Positions 53,903-63,027 of a stretch of 64,000 nucleotides of DNA are shown here, piece by piece. The first letter of the stretch is position 1; each line of letters opens with the position of its first letter. The translations under genes and the position numbers were made by a program. The stretch is taken from the NCBI GenBank assembly GCA_934725985.1, contig CAKVCX010000002.1, forward strand, positions 310,001 to 374,000, written 5' to 3'. The stretch comes from an uncultured Bacilli bacterium (lineage in GTDB: Bacteria > Bacillota_I > Bacilli_A > RFN20 > CAG-826). The notes below the pieces were generated by a model. It was not told the origin of the DNA, did not search any database, and saw only the letters and a program-made list of their open reading frames with translations.

Positions 53903-54865
53903 TTATTCTTTGCTTTCTTTAAATGAGGAAGCAAGTATTTCCGAATTGGCGGCAAGAGGTTGCAAAGAGGAAGGAAGATAAATCTTAGTAGCCTTGCCAT
54001 CTGCAACTTTTTCTAAGGCTTCATAGCCTTTTATAGTCAATACAGACTTGTCGGCACCAGCTTCTTTTATAGCTTTGATACCATCGGCTTCGGCTTGTCT
54101 AACTAGTCTAATTCCATCGGCTTCGGCTTTCTTTAAATCAATAAGTTTTTGGGCTTCGCCTTCTGCTTTTTTAATCGTCGATTCTTTTTCGGCTTCTGCG
54201 CTTAGAATAACGGATTCTTTATTACCTTCTGCAATTAAAATGGCACTTTGTTTTTGTCCTTCTGCAAGCAATATCTTTTCTCTTTTTTCTCTTTCAGCCC
54301 TCATTTGGCGTTCCATGGCTTCCTGGATGTCTCTTGGAGGTAAAATGTTTTTAACTTCGACTCTAGTAACTTTAATTCCCCAAGGATCAGTTGCAGCGTC
54401 CAAGGTTTTCCTCATTTTTTCATTGATTATGTCTCTAGAAGTAAGGGTTGAGTCCAAATCTAGTTCGCCGATTATATTTCTTAAAGTCGTAGAAGAAAGG
54501 AACTCGATGGCTTGAACTGGATTAGCAACGCCATAGGCGTATAGTTTAGGGTCGGATACGTAATAAAAAACAACTGTATCTATTTGAATCGTGACATTAT
54601 CGCTAGTGATAACATTTTGGGGTGGAAAGTCCTTAACTTGTTCCCTCATGTCAATTCTATGGGCAAGCTTATCGAAAAATGGTACTTTAAAGTGGATGCC
54701 CGTATCCCAAACGGTACGAAAAGATCCTAGCCTTTCCACTATCCCTTTTTCGGTTTGGGAAATGATTTTGACATTGGCTAACAAAATTAGAATCAATAAT
54801 ACGAATAAACATGCCAATATAATTAAGACGATTGCATAACCAGGTAAGGAAGATAGAATGATCAT
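53903..54865 (-). CDS. SPFH/stomatin-like membrane protein (QmcA family)
   Basis: A 320-residue protein with an N-terminal membrane helix (about 10-30), a Band-7/SPFH domain (about 32-210; GIVERLGSFRTVWDTGIHFKVP and DNVTIQIDTVVFYYVSDP), and an alanine- and glutamate-rich coiled coil (about 190-285) with repeats such as AEADGIRLVRQAEADGIKAI. Such proteins assemble on membrane microdomains. The neighbouring NfeD-like gene is the classic partner, 4 nt upstream. Precise function unknown. Confidence 0.9.
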   Translation of the reverse strand: MIILSSLPGYAIVLIILACLFVLLILILLANVKIISQTEKGIVERLGSFRTVWDTGIHFKVPFFDKLAHRIDMREQVKDFPPQNVITSDNVTIQIDTVVFYYVSDPKLYAYGVANPVQAIEFLSSTTLRNIIGELDLDSTLTSRDIINEKMRKTLDAATDPWGIKVTRVEVKNILPPRDIQEAMERQMRAEREKREKILLAEGQKQSAILIAEGNKESVILSAEAEKESTIKKAEGEAQKLIDLKKAEADGIRLVRQAEADGIKAIKEAGADKSVLTIKGYEALEKVADGKATKIYLPSSLQPLAANSEILASSFKESKE

Positions 54866-54869
54866 TTTT

Positions 54870-55328
54870 TTACTCCTTGTTTTCTTCTTTTGTTTTAGAA
54901 ATAAATAATTTATTGCCCTCGACGGCTACTATTTTAGCAACTTCTCCTTCATCAAAGGTATAAGAAGTTGAGGTAGTTGCAGTCCAAGTTAGCCCATTCA
55001 CCATAATCTCGCCATTATGAAGAGGATCGACTCTAGTTAAGATTATGCCTTTCATTCCAATTAAGGAATCGACATAGTTCCTTGTTTTTTCTTTTTTTGC
55101 CATCCATTTTTTTATTAAGGGCTTTAAGGCAAAGAAAGAGATTATAGAAACCCCAAAAAAGACAATTATTTGAACCCAATAAGGTACATAGTTAGGGAAG
55201 AAAGATAATATTAAGGCACATATTGAGCCTAACGAGAACCAAATTGAGATAACTGCAACAGTGGAAGCTTCTATTATTAATGTAATGACTGCCAAAAGCA
55301 GCCAAATAAGCCACATCCATTCTTCCAT
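54870..55328 (-). CDS. NfeD-like membrane protein
   Basis: A 152-residue protein with about three or four helices in residues 5-70 and an OB-fold C-terminus starting near 82 (VDSLIGMKGIILTRVDPLHNGEIMVNGLTWTA). This is the short NfeD type without the protease domain. NfeD proteins pair with SPFH proteins, and this gene sits 4 nt upstream of one. Role in microdomain organisation is inferred from the family. Confidence 0.88.
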   Translation of the reverse strand: MEEWMWLIWLLLAVITLIIEASTVAVISIWFSLGSICALILSFFPNYVPYWVQIIVFFGVSIISFFALKPLIKKWMAKKEKTRNYVDSLIGMKGIILTRVDPLHNGEIMVNGLTWTATTSTSYTFDEGEVAKIVAVEGNKLFISKTKEENKE

Positions 55329-55329
55329 T

Positions 55330-55698
55330 TTAAATCTGAGCCTCCTTTTTAATTATTAAATAACCGTTTTCTTCATCCCAAAATGAATCCATTTTATACG
55401 GGGATGAGCCAAGTTTAATATGCAATTTATTGGCAATCGCGGACAATAAAAAAGTCGAAGAGATTCGTGAATATGATTTTTTAATTGCCACATCATAAAG
55501 ACCGTTTGGATCAAGATCACCCCTATCAAATCTTTCCTTTGAAATGGGCTTGATAATTAAATCGGCATTTTCGTCAATCCCAACTTGAACTTTATAAGCA
55601 TTTAGGATAGATTCGGTGGCAACTGAATTAAAAGTCATGTTTGTTTGATATAAACTAACGACACCAACTCTATTTTTTTGATTTATCCATTCAATCAT
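55330..55698 (-). CDS. Unknown 122-residue protein leading the stomatin operon
   Basis: A soluble 122-residue protein beginning MIEWINQKNRVGVVSLYQTNMTFN. It has mixed alpha/beta character and no membrane helix, cysteine cluster or familiar motif. It starts the operon with NfeD (1-nt gap) and stomatin, so it is probably co-expressed with them. An AGGAGG-like Shine-Dalgarno (TTAGGAGGTCTCT) supports the start. Function not recognised. Confidence 0.55.
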   Translation of the reverse strand: MIEWINQKNRVGVVSLYQTNMTFNSVATESILNAYKVQVGIDENADLIIKPISKERFDRGDLDPNGLYDVAIKKSYSRISSTFLLSAIANKLHIKLGSSPYKMDSFWDEENGYLIIKKEAQI

Positions 55699-55806
55699 AG
55701 AGACCTCCTAACAATCATTATCTTTATTTTTCAAATTTTTGCAAGAAATTTCAAAAATTATTTTATGGATATGGATATTATTTTTAATTGCCCTTATAAT
55801 GAATCC

Positions 55807-56322
55807 ATGAAATTAGATCAAGACAAACAAAAAGAATTCGAAAACAAATTAAGGGACAACCCACTTTTATTAAAAAAATATAAGATAATGTATGTTATTT
55901 TAACTACATTCTCAGCCATTTCTTTCCTGATAGGTTTTATTTTAATTATTGTTAGTTCTACCCTTTTTCAAGATTCCCCCATGTTTGTTTTTTGCTTTCC
56001 TTTATTTTTTGTTAGTTTATTTATCTTTTTGTTTTCCTTAATTTATAAAAACGTCATAAAAAAAGTAGAACAAGGGAATAAAGGAAAGGAAAATAAAATC
56101 ACAACGCTTCCAGTCAATAAAACCTTTGCAAGCGAAAGCGATAACCACCGTTATGTGGCTCCAGATTTTTCTTCTTCAGATAGATTTAGCAAAAAAGAAT
56201 ATACAAAAAATGAAAATAAAACAGATTCATTGAATACAAAAGTATGCCCTAAATGCGGCTTTATAAATCAAAGCGATGCCAAGTCTTGCAAACTTTGTGG
56301 CAGCAAATTCGAAATTAAATAA
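55807..56322 (+). CDS. Two-helix membrane protein with C-terminal zinc ribbon
   Basis: A 171-residue protein. Two adjacent membrane helices (about 20-45 and 52-75) form a hairpin near the N-terminus. A polar linker follows, then a zinc ribbon CPKCGFxxxxxxxxCKLCG (about 146-165). Both ends face the cytoplasm. The reading frame is open upstream, but I chose the ATG at 55807 because a perfect TATAAT (55795-55800) ends 6 nt before it, which rules out transcription of the earlier starts from this promoter. The mRNA would be leaderless. Function unknown. Confidence 0.55.
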   Translation: MKLDQDKQKEFENKLRDNPLLLKKYKIMYVILTTFSAISFLIGFILIIVSSTLFQDSPMFVFCFPLFFVSLFIFLFSLIYKNVIKKVEQGNKGKENKITTLPVNKTFASESDNHRYVAPDFSSSDRFSKKEYTKNENKTDSLNTKVCPKCGFINQSDAKSCKLCGSKFEIK

Positions 56323-56703
56323 TCAATCTTCCTTTACTACTTTTAAAGGAATGGAAGATTTTATTAGACAAAGGCATAAAGAAGACAAGGAAAAACTAGC
56401 AGAAGGAAAAATATAGCCTTCCCCTTCCCCATCTTCTTTATCCATTATTTCAAAATCGTCTTTAATTTCTATTTCCTTAGTAAAAGGTTCATTTGTTAAA
56501 GAATCGATTAAGGTAAGGTTTGCTTTAATTATAACATTGCAACGTAAATAATCTTCCTCATCTCTATAAAAATACCCATCCATTAAAGCTTTTTTTACTT
56601 CTATTAAAGGATAATATTTTTTTAATTCGTCTTTACTAAAGTCATAAGTCTTGTTGAATTTTAGATCTTTATTCTGCGTTACCAAGGATTTAAAAACTAT
56701 CAT
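56323..56703 (-). CDS. YceD/DUF177-like protein
   Basis: A 126-residue protein matching the YceD pattern loosely: a central segment YLRCNVIIKANLTLIDSLTNEPF in the place of the usual 'CDRCL' strand, acidic stretches (DKEDGEGEG), and an ending SLCLCLIKSSIPLKVVKED like the family's LxLPMKPL. YceD supports 23S rRNA accumulation, and its gene usually precedes rpmF. Here no rpmF follows; instead it overlaps pheT by 4 nt. The zinc-ribbon gene converges at its end with no gap. Confidence 0.5.
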   Translation of the reverse strand: MIVFKSLVTQNKDLKFNKTYDFSKDELKKYYPLIEVKKALMDGYFYRDEEDYLRCNVIIKANLTLIDSLTNEPFTKEIEIKDDFEIMDKEDGEGEGYIFPSASFSLSSLCLCLIKSSIPLKVVKED

Positions 56704-59093
56704 TTTCTAATCTCGCAATGTAATTTATTTAAAGTATCCATAACCTTAGCCATAACATTGTTTGCTTCTTCATCGGTCAATGTCTTGTTTTGATCAAGCA
56801 AAGTAATCCTGATGGCCATTGATTTGGTATGAGGCAATAAATTTAAGCCTTCGTAAATATCGAATGGTTCGACATTTTTAATCAAAGAGGAACATTTGCT
56901 GACTTCCTTTTTTATTTTATCCATTGTCATGTCTTTATTACATATAAAAGCCAAATCACGGGTAATGAAAGGATATTTAGATGGAACAACGGCTTTGGGC
57001 TGACTTGTTTTTATATCCAATAAAGCCTTTAAATCCAATTCGACCAATACGGCGTTTTTTAAGCCAAATTCCTTTAAGGAAAGGGGGTGCAGCTCGCCAA
57101 TAACGCCAACAATTTTATTATCTATTTTTATATAGGCAGATTTTCCAGGGTGCAATTCCTCTTTTTCTTCAATAAATTGAGAATAGCTAATTCTACTAGG
57201 CAAAATGGATAAATAGTCGGCAATTCCTTCAAAATAGCCTTTCCCATCAAAGAAATCGTAAGGCCTATTTTCTAAATATCCGCGATTTAGCTTTAATCCA
57301 GTCAAGGCAATGCAAAGATGTTTGCCTTGATAGGAAGGAGTATCTATATCGCTTATTTCAAAAACGCCTAAATCTTTATTTTGCCTTGAAGAATTATAAG
57401 TCAAAACTTCTAATAAAGAGAAAGATAAACCCTTACGAACAACCATTCTATCTTGGCTCATGGGATTAGATAAAATATAGGGATCTTCATTATGAAGGAA
57501 ATTAAACTTATTTAAGTCCTTTTTGCCAATCAAAGTATAAGTCAATACTTCATTTAATCCGCTTGAAGAAAGATATCTCCTCAATGATCTAATTTTGCCT
57601 TGAGAAGGAGTTAGTCCGCCTAAAGTCAAACTCGAATTTGGTAAAATCGATTTAACGTTCTCATATCCTAAAATCCTAATGACTTCTTCGCTTAAATCGG
57701 CTTTATCGTCTATATCTAATCTATGAAGTGGGACTAGGAAAGTTAAATTGCCATCCTTTTCTTCCTTAAGCTTAAAATAATCTCTTTCCAAAGTCTTAAT
57801 TATTAAATCCTTGCCAAAGGAAGTCCCTAATCTATTATCAATATAAGAAATCGGCATGCTTATTTCATCTTCCTTTGTTTTTATATTGCCAAAAGCAGAC
57901 AAAGAAGAGATTTTAGAAGCCTTGCACAAAGAAGACAAATAATATAAACAAGCATTGATGGCTTCTTTTTGTTTGGATTTAGAAATGCCTTTGCAAAAAC
58001 GAAGAGAAGAATCGCTAGTCAATCCTAATCTAGAAGAGGTATGCCTAATGCTAGAAGAAGAAAAATAAGCGGCTTCCACTACTATATTTTTACTACTAGA
58101 AGTAACTTCGCATTTAGAAGAAGTCATAATTCCGGCCAAACACATCGGCTCATCATTACTAGAGACCACCAAATCGCCTTTTTCTAGTTTATAAGTATTC
58201 CCATCCATGGCAAGGAAATCGCCTTCAAAATCATCTTTGACTTCCAATGTGTTACCATTTAATTTATCTAAATCATACATATTGATAGGCTGTCCGGTCA
58301 AAAGCATGACTAAGTTGCCGATATCAACAACATTATTTATCGATCTAATGCCTTCGCTTCTTAATAAAGAAACTAGCCAACTTGGAGAAGAAGAAATTTC
58401 TACATTTCTTGCTATTCCTCCATAAAAAATAGGGCAAGATGAAGTAGATGAAGCAACGCTAAAGGAATCATCTATTTCCTTTACATCGTCAAATTTATCC
58501 AAGTTTACTTTTCTAGAAAAAAGACATCCGACTTCCAAACAAAGCGAAGACAAAGAATATAAATCAGGACGGTTTGGCAAAATAGAAACATCTAAAATAA
58601 CATCGTCTAATCCTAAATAGCCCAATACATCTTCTTCGCCAACTTTTGCATCAAGAGGCAATTCCTCGATGCCTTCAATTTGATATTTGCTTAAATACTT
58701 GCTATCAACACCTAATTCAAGCAAGGAGCAGCACATGCCATCACTAAAAACTCCCCTTATGGAAGAAGGCTTAATTTCGGCCTCTTTTAATTTGGCTCCA
58801 TCTCTAGCCACGATCACTTTTAACCCAACTCTAGCATTTTTTGCCCCACATACTATTTGATGGGTTCCATATTTTTCGCCTTCATAGACATTTAATATAT
58901 GAAGATGATCGGAGTCTGGATGGGGAATGCAACTTTTTATCTCGCCTATGACTAGATTGCTCCCACAAGCTAAATGTTCAATTCCCTCTACTTCGGCACC
59001 AGAAAAAGTAAGCTTGTCGGCTATCTCTTTAACATTAATGCCTTCTAAATCGACATGTTTACTTAAATAATTAAATGACAATTTCATAAACAA
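56700..59093 (-). CDS. pheT: Phenylalanine--tRNA ligase beta subunit
   Basis: A 797-residue subunit. The N-terminal EMAP-like tRNA-binding domain is at about 40-155 (VIGEIKSCIPHPDSDHLHILNV), followed by B3/B4 editing, a B5 domain (about 400-475) and the C-terminal anticodon-binding FDX-ACB fold (about 705-797, SKYPFITRDLAFIC). With PheS it forms the alpha2-beta2 enzyme. It starts 3 nt after pheS, and both are controlled by the upstream T-box. Confidence 0.96.
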   Translation of the reverse strand: MFMKLSFNYLSKHVDLEGINVKEIADKLTFSGAEVEGIEHLACGSNLVIGEIKSCIPHPDSDHLHILNVYEGEKYGTHQIVCGAKNARVGLKVIVARDGAKLKEAEIKPSSIRGVFSDGMCCSLLELGVDSKYLSKYQIEGIEELPLDAKVGEEDVLGYLGLDDVILDVSILPNRPDLYSLSSLCLEVGCLFSRKVNLDKFDDVKEIDDSFSVASSTSSCPIFYGGIARNVEISSSPSWLVSLLRSEGIRSINNVVDIGNLVMLLTGQPINMYDLDKLNGNTLEVKDDFEGDFLAMDGNTYKLEKGDLVVSSNDEPMCLAGIMTSSKCEVTSSSKNIVVEAAYFSSSSIRHTSSRLGLTSDSSLRFCKGISKSKQKEAINACLYYLSSLCKASKISSLSAFGNIKTKEDEISMPISYIDNRLGTSFGKDLIIKTLERDYFKLKEEKDGNLTFLVPLHRLDIDDKADLSEEVIRILGYENVKSILPNSSLTLGGLTPSQGKIRSLRRYLSSSGLNEVLTYTLIGKKDLNKFNFLHNEDPYILSNPMSQDRMVVRKGLSFSLLEVLTYNSSRQNKDLGVFEISDIDTPSYQGKHLCIALTGLKLNRGYLENRPYDFFDGKGYFEGIADYLSILPSRISYSQFIEEKEELHPGKSAYIKIDNKIVGVIGELHPLSLKEFGLKNAVLVELDLKALLDIKTSQPKAVVPSKYPFITRDLAFICNKDMTMDKIKKEVSKCSSLIKNVEPFDIYEGLNLLPHTKSMAIRITLLDQNKTLTDEEANNVMAKVMDTLNKLHCEIRK

Positions 59094-59096
59094 ACC

Positions 59097-60128
59097 TCAT
59101 TTCATTTTAAACGGAGACAAAAACCTAATATCGTTTTGGTAGAATCTTCTTATGTCATCTATGCCATATCGTAGCATTGCAACTCTTTCTACACCTACCC
59201 CAAAGGCAAACCCGGACCAAATTTCGGGGTCATAGCCGCACATCTGCAAAACTTTAGGATTAACCATGCCCGCTCCTAATATTTCAATCCAACCGGTGTT
59301 CTTGCATAATGAGCATCCTTTTCCTTGGCAAGAAAAGCAAGAAACATCAACTTCAACGCTAGGTTCAGTAAATGGGAAATAGGAAGATCTAAGCCTTATT
59401 TCTCTTTTTTCGCCAAACATTTTTTTGGCAAATAATTCCAAAGTAGCTTTTAAATTAGCGATTGATATATTCTTGTCTACTACCAAGCCTTCAATTTGGG
59501 CAAATTGATGAGAATGGGTCATGTCGTCATCATCTCTTCTATAAGCCTTACCCGGACAAATGATTTTAATGGGGGTCTTAATTTCTTTATTTTTCATTTC
59601 ATGGGCCTGAGCGGCGCTAGTTTGGGTACGTAATAGCAAATTGGAATTAAAATAGAAAGTATCTTGCATATCTCTAGCCGGATGATCTTTGGGGACATTT
59701 AATAGCTCAAAATTATATTCATCTGTTTCAATGTCTCTACCTTCAGCCAAACTATATCCCATGCCAAGAAAAATATCGGTAACCTCATCTATTATTAAAT
59801 AATATGGATTCACTTTACCTGGTTTTACTTCTCTTCCTGGCAAAGAAATGTCTATGGTTTCTTCCTTTAATTTTTTATTAAGGATTTCCTTTTCGAATTG
59901 TTCTTTCTTTTGGCTATATTTTTCATTTAGCTCTTTTTTTAAATTATTTACTTTGCTTCCAAAGGCAGCCTTTTTCTCTTTGGCAATATCTTTCATTAAA
60001 GACATCAAGGAAGAGACTTTTCCTTTTTTTGAAAGATAAGTCGAAAAAAAGTTATCAAGTTCGTTTTGATCTTTGCAATTGTCTAAGCATTCATTTGCTT
60101 GAATAGAAATCGAATCCAAATCATCCAT
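59097..60128 (-). CDS. pheS: Phenylalanine--tRNA ligase alpha subunit
   Basis: A 343-residue class II catalytic subunit. An N-terminal coiled coil (about 30-100) is followed by the core with KDHPARDMQDTFYF (about 150), LLRTQTSAAQ, the cysteine-rich CFSCQGKGCSLC loop (about 268) and motif 3 GFAFGVGVERVAML (about 310). Length is normal. It is preceded by a T-box leader and followed directly by pheT. Confidence 0.97.
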   Translation of the reverse strand: MDDLDSISIQANECLDNCKDQNELDNFFSTYLSKKGKVSSLMSLMKDIAKEKKAAFGSKVNNLKKELNEKYSQKKEQFEKEILNKKLKEETIDISLPGREVKPGKVNPYYLIIDEVTDIFLGMGYSLAEGRDIETDEYNFELLNVPKDHPARDMQDTFYFNSNLLLRTQTSAAQAHEMKNKEIKTPIKIICPGKAYRRDDDDMTHSHQFAQIEGLVVDKNISIANLKATLELFAKKMFGEKREIRLRSSYFPFTEPSVEVDVSCFSCQGKGCSLCKNTGWIEILGAGMVNPKVLQMCGYDPEIWSGFAFGVGVERVAMLRYGIDDIRRFYQNDIRFLSPFKMK

Positions 60129-60134
60129 ATATTT

Positions 60135-60355
60135 TCTCCAAAAATAAAAAAGGCATCCATAGGAACGAAATAATCCGCGGTGCCATCCTTTTTCCTTTTA
60201 CTACCTAAAAGGCCCTTTATTTCCTTTAACGCAGGAATACGAGTTAGTTTCCTAACCGCCTTCAAGGGTGAATTCATAGAAGTTAATTCAGGGGGTCTCA
60301 CTATCTCCCTGTCCCTTTAAATTAGCTTTTCTCTATTACTACTTCCTATCACTAG
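60135..60355 (-). ncRNA. T-box leader controlling pheS-pheT
   Basis: On the minus strand, the conserved T-box GGATGGCACCGCGG (60189-60176) is followed by an imperfect terminator stem ending GGATGCC and a run of six Ts (about 60165-60145). Stem I has the segment ATGAATTCACCCTTGAAG, in which TTC is followed by ACCC as usual for the specifier loop, so the specifier reads TTC (Phe). It fills most of the 310-nt gap between pheS and the lipoprotein gene. Confidence 0.92.
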
Positions 60356-60387
60356 GCTTTTATATTTTAATCTAGTAGCAAAAATAA

Positions 60388-60422
60388 ATAAAGAAAAGAA
60401 AGCCCTCAACTTAACGAGGGCT
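60388..60422 (-). terminator. Terminator after the lipoprotein gene
   Basis: On the minus strand, AGCCCTC and GAGGGCT (perfect 7 bp) enclose an 8-nt loop and are followed by TTCTTTTCTTTATTT. It lies 16 nt past the lipoprotein stop and just upstream of the pheS T-box. Confidence 0.8.
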
Positions 60423-60438
60423 AGATAGCAAAATATTT

Positions 60439-61557
60439 TTAATTTGATGCAGAAACCTCATCATTGATATCAATATCAGGGATTTCAATTTCTTGATATT
60501 TTTCTTTATCTAACGGAGATAAAGGCAAAACACTTTCATCATAAGCGAAGGCAAAATCGGCGCTATAAGAAAGATCCCCGTGGGGTATAACTTGCTCTTC
60601 TGGCAAAGAAGAGACAATGCCTTCGTGATCGAAATTAGAAATAGATAAACTCGATTTAGCTCCGGATAAACCGTTTTCATCGAAATAAATTGAAGTAGAA
60701 AATTTATTGAAGGTGGAATTAGCTAGATAGACATCGTAACGATTGAAAAACTCTTCTTCAATAGAGGCAGCACTACTTTTTTCTTCTTCGCTCATCTCTT
60801 CTTCTACCCTGTTATAAACTGCCTTAAGATAAGACTTGAACTCATTTTTGTCAGTGGTTTCGATTTTAATCTCATTAGACTTGAAATTAAAAATAGAAGG
60901 AACTTCGTTATATAGCTTTTGCAAAGAAGAAATATCGACGTTAATATCGTTAATCATATTGCTAAAACTAGTTAAACCATTTTCTGACAAACTAATTTTT
61001 CCTTTTTGAGGCAAAGAATAAGTATTGCCAGTTAATCTGCTTATCAGGGAAGAAATGGCAACTCGATATAAAGCTAGATCGCTATCGGAAGTATCGACAT
61101 ATAAAGTCCCTTGTTCTAAATAAGTAGCAAACGATAAATCGCTAATAGAGGTAGGAACAAATGTAGAAGCCGAGCCGATATCATAGTCAGTATTTAACTT
61201 AATTGTTGCACCGGCCGAATTTTCATCTCCCTTGCTTATGAAAGAAGCGTTTAATCTAGAGGCGTCTTTATTTGAATAACCTGAGTATCTAAAATCGATA
61301 GGAAGCTGAGATATTTTTAAATCAAAATAGTTCCAGGTAGAGTCTTCATTTTTTATCTCTACTCCACCTTGGGCGAATAAGTTTCCTTGCTCTTTTGTTT
61401 TTATTTGAGCGTGATCAGATTCAGAAGTCTTTTTAGCGGCTTTGCTTGCAGATGCAAAAGCCTCTTCTGGCTTAACTTCGTCATTATCTTTGTTAGAGTC
61501 GCAAGCCGCTAAAGTCAAAGAAGCAAAAACCAACGGTATTAATTTTAAATTTTTCAT
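60439..61557 (-). CDS. Secreted lipoprotein of unknown function
   Basis: A 372-residue protein with a lipoprotein signal: MKNLKLIPLVFASLTLAAC, with lipobox LAAC and the lipidated Cys at 19, followed by an acidic spacer (DSNKDNDEVKPEE). The rest is a large extracellular domain of mixed strands and helices without cysteines or a motif I know. LspA (45962) would process it. The frame also has an ATG two codons upstream; I prefer 61557 because GAGG lies 8 nt before it and this gives a better signal peptide. A TATAAT (61575-61570) lies upstream. Confidence 0.75.
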   Translation of the reverse strand: MKNLKLIPLVFASLTLAACDSNKDNDEVKPEEAFASASKAAKKTSESDHAQIKTKEQGNLFAQGGVEIKNEDSTWNYFDLKISQLPIDFRYSGYSNKDASRLNASFISKGDENSAGATIKLNTDYDIGSASTFVPTSISDLSFATYLEQGTLYVDTSDSDLALYRVAISSLISRLTGNTYSLPQKGKISLSENGLTSFSNMINDINVDISSLQKLYNEVPSIFNFKSNEIKIETTDKNEFKSYLKAVYNRVEEEMSEEEKSSAASIEEEFFNRYDVYLANSTFNKFSTSIYFDENGLSGAKSSLSISNFDHEGIVSSLPEEQVIPHGDLSYSADFAFAYDESVLPLSPLDKEKYQEIEIPDIDINDEVSASN

Positions 61558-61626
61558 ATCCATAGCCTCATTATAATAGCCAATCCTAAGGTATCAAGTT
61601 AGAGAAAAAGAAAAAAGTCAATTTCG

Positions 61627-62364
61627 TTAAAGTGTCCATTTTTTGTTTAGTTCATACATCAAAATAGACCCGGCCACCCCAACGTTTAAACTGTCAATGT
61701 TGCTTATTTTAATATAAAAGGAAGAGTCACACATTGCTAAATTCTCTTCTTTCATCCCCTTGCCCTCGTTCCCTAAGCAAAGAGCATACTTTCCCCTAAG
61801 ACTAGAAATATTTTCGATGTCTATGGAATTCCTTAAAGCCGATCCATAAATTTTATAGCCTTTTTCCTGGAGCAAGGGAAAAATGTCCTTAGATTTTAAT
61901 TTTTCAAAGACATTAAGTTTAAATATAGCACCCTGACTAGAAGAAATAGTTTTTGGATTATAAATGGAACAGGTCCCTTCTAGACAATATATATCGCAAT
62001 AGTCAAAGCAAAGCGCGCTTCTTAACAATGTCCCGACATTCCCTGGGTCTTGGACCCTATCCAAAAGTAACGCTTTATTCGATGAAAACATTTGACTACT
62101 TCTTTTTTTGCAAATACCTAAAACCGGTTCTGGATTAATGGAAGTAGACATGCTTTTTATCAATGAATACGGACAAATATGAATTTTACTAGCTTTGTAA
62201 GCTCTATTTTCGGTCACAAAAATCTCTTCAAGGCAATCCTCTTGCATAGCCATTTCAAGAAGATGGAACCCCTCGATTGTAAAATAGATAGGGTCGCCAT
62301 TGCTTGCAATATTTTTATATCTTTTTACCAATTTATTATCCTTGGAGGAGATTTGATCGATCAT
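61627..62364 (-). CDS. TrmH/SpoU-family RNA 2'-O-methyltransferase
   Basis: A 245-residue enzyme with an N-terminal substrate-binding domain (about 1-90, opening ISSKDNKLVKRYKNI) and a SPOUT knot domain. The three SpoU motifs are present: LLDRVQDPGNVGTLLRSA (about 98), LCLGNEGKGM (about 192) and LNVGVAGSILMYEL (about 225). It resembles RlmB- or YsgA-type rRNA methyltransferases; the target cannot be told from sequence. It overlaps the end of the YgjP-like gene by 29 nt. Confidence 0.88.
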   Translation of the reverse strand: MIDQISSKDNKLVKRYKNIASNGDPIYFTIEGFHLLEMAMQEDCLEEIFVTENRAYKASKIHICPYSLIKSMSTSINPEPVLGICKKRSSQMFSSNKALLLDRVQDPGNVGTLLRSALCFDYCDIYCLEGTCSIYNPKTISSSQGAIFKLNVFEKLKSKDIFPLLQEKGYKIYGSALRNSIDIENISSLRGKYALCLGNEGKGMKEENLAMCDSSFYIKISNIDSLNVGVAGSILMYELNKKWTL

Positions 62365-62965
62365 ACTTTCTTTCCTTTAATAATTTATGTAGGTATTTAT
62401 ATTCTTTTTTGTCAATATATCTATAAACGATATCATAAAAGCTAGATGAATGGTCAAAAACAAAATGATGAGCCAATTCATGGATTACGACGGAATCGAT
62501 TATTTCCAGAGGATAATGAAATAAAGTCGAGGAAAAAGTCAAAGTATAAGTCCTTCTTGAATTTACTCCATAACGGCTAGACATATTTCGTATTTTGACA
62601 TTATAAGAAGGGGCCACGTTCATAATTTTTTCGTAAAACCTAACCCTAGAGACAATTAAATCCAAACAGTTTGATTTAAAATAACTCTCCACTTCTTCCT
62701 TATTCTTACCAATAAAAACCTTTTCCCCAAGATAATAAGAGCTTTCTTCGTTATCTTTTTCCTTTTTAATTTTGTAACTATTTAAAATTTTAGGCAGCAT
62801 TTTTATAGCAGAAGAGAGAATATATTCATTAGAAACAAAATAAGGGGAAGAAATTTTTAAAGTAGAAGAGTCAATCAACCGATAATAAATGTTTTTTAAT
62901 CCGCTTTTTCTTTTAATTTCAACTTTATATTCCTTTCCAAGGTAATTTATACTTTGTAAATCCAT
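62336..62965 (-). CDS. YgjP-like metal-dependent hydrolase (DUF45)
   Basis: A 209-residue protein with the zinc motif HELAHHFVFDHSSSFY at about 162-177 (HExxH followed by a third His), typical of the DUF45/YgjP family related to M48 peptidases. An upstream segment SSRYGVNSRRTYTLTFSSTLFHYP fits the family. Substrate unknown. A perfect TATAAT (62977-62972) ends 6 nt before the ATG, and no Shine-Dalgarno is seen. The gene is divergent from DUF523 and overlaps the methyltransferase gene downstream. Confidence 0.82.
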   Translation of the reverse strand: MDLQSINYLGKEYKVEIKRKSGLKNIYYRLIDSSTLKISSPYFVSNEYILSSAIKMLPKILNSYKIKKEKDNEESSYYLGEKVFIGKNKEEVESYFKSNCLDLIVSRVRFYEKIMNVAPSYNVKIRNMSSRYGVNSRRTYTLTFSSTLFHYPLEIIDSVVIHELAHHFVFDHSSSFYDIVYRYIDKKEYKYLHKLLKERKYDRSNLLQG

Positions 62966-63027
62966 ATAATAATTATAATTCCTTTTTCTTTATTTATAGG
63001 CGTAGTTTCATTATCATTTATGCGTTT

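Noticed and set aside
54048..54515. 155-codon plus-strand frame opposite the stomatin gene
   Set aside because: It mirrors the repetitive Ala/Glu coiled coil of the SPFH protein, and its own translation is a low-complexity Ser/Ala/Phe pattern.
60083..60301. 72-codon minus-strand frame upstream of pheS
   Set aside because: It covers the T-box and its terminator and runs into pheS; the conserved RNA explains the sequence.
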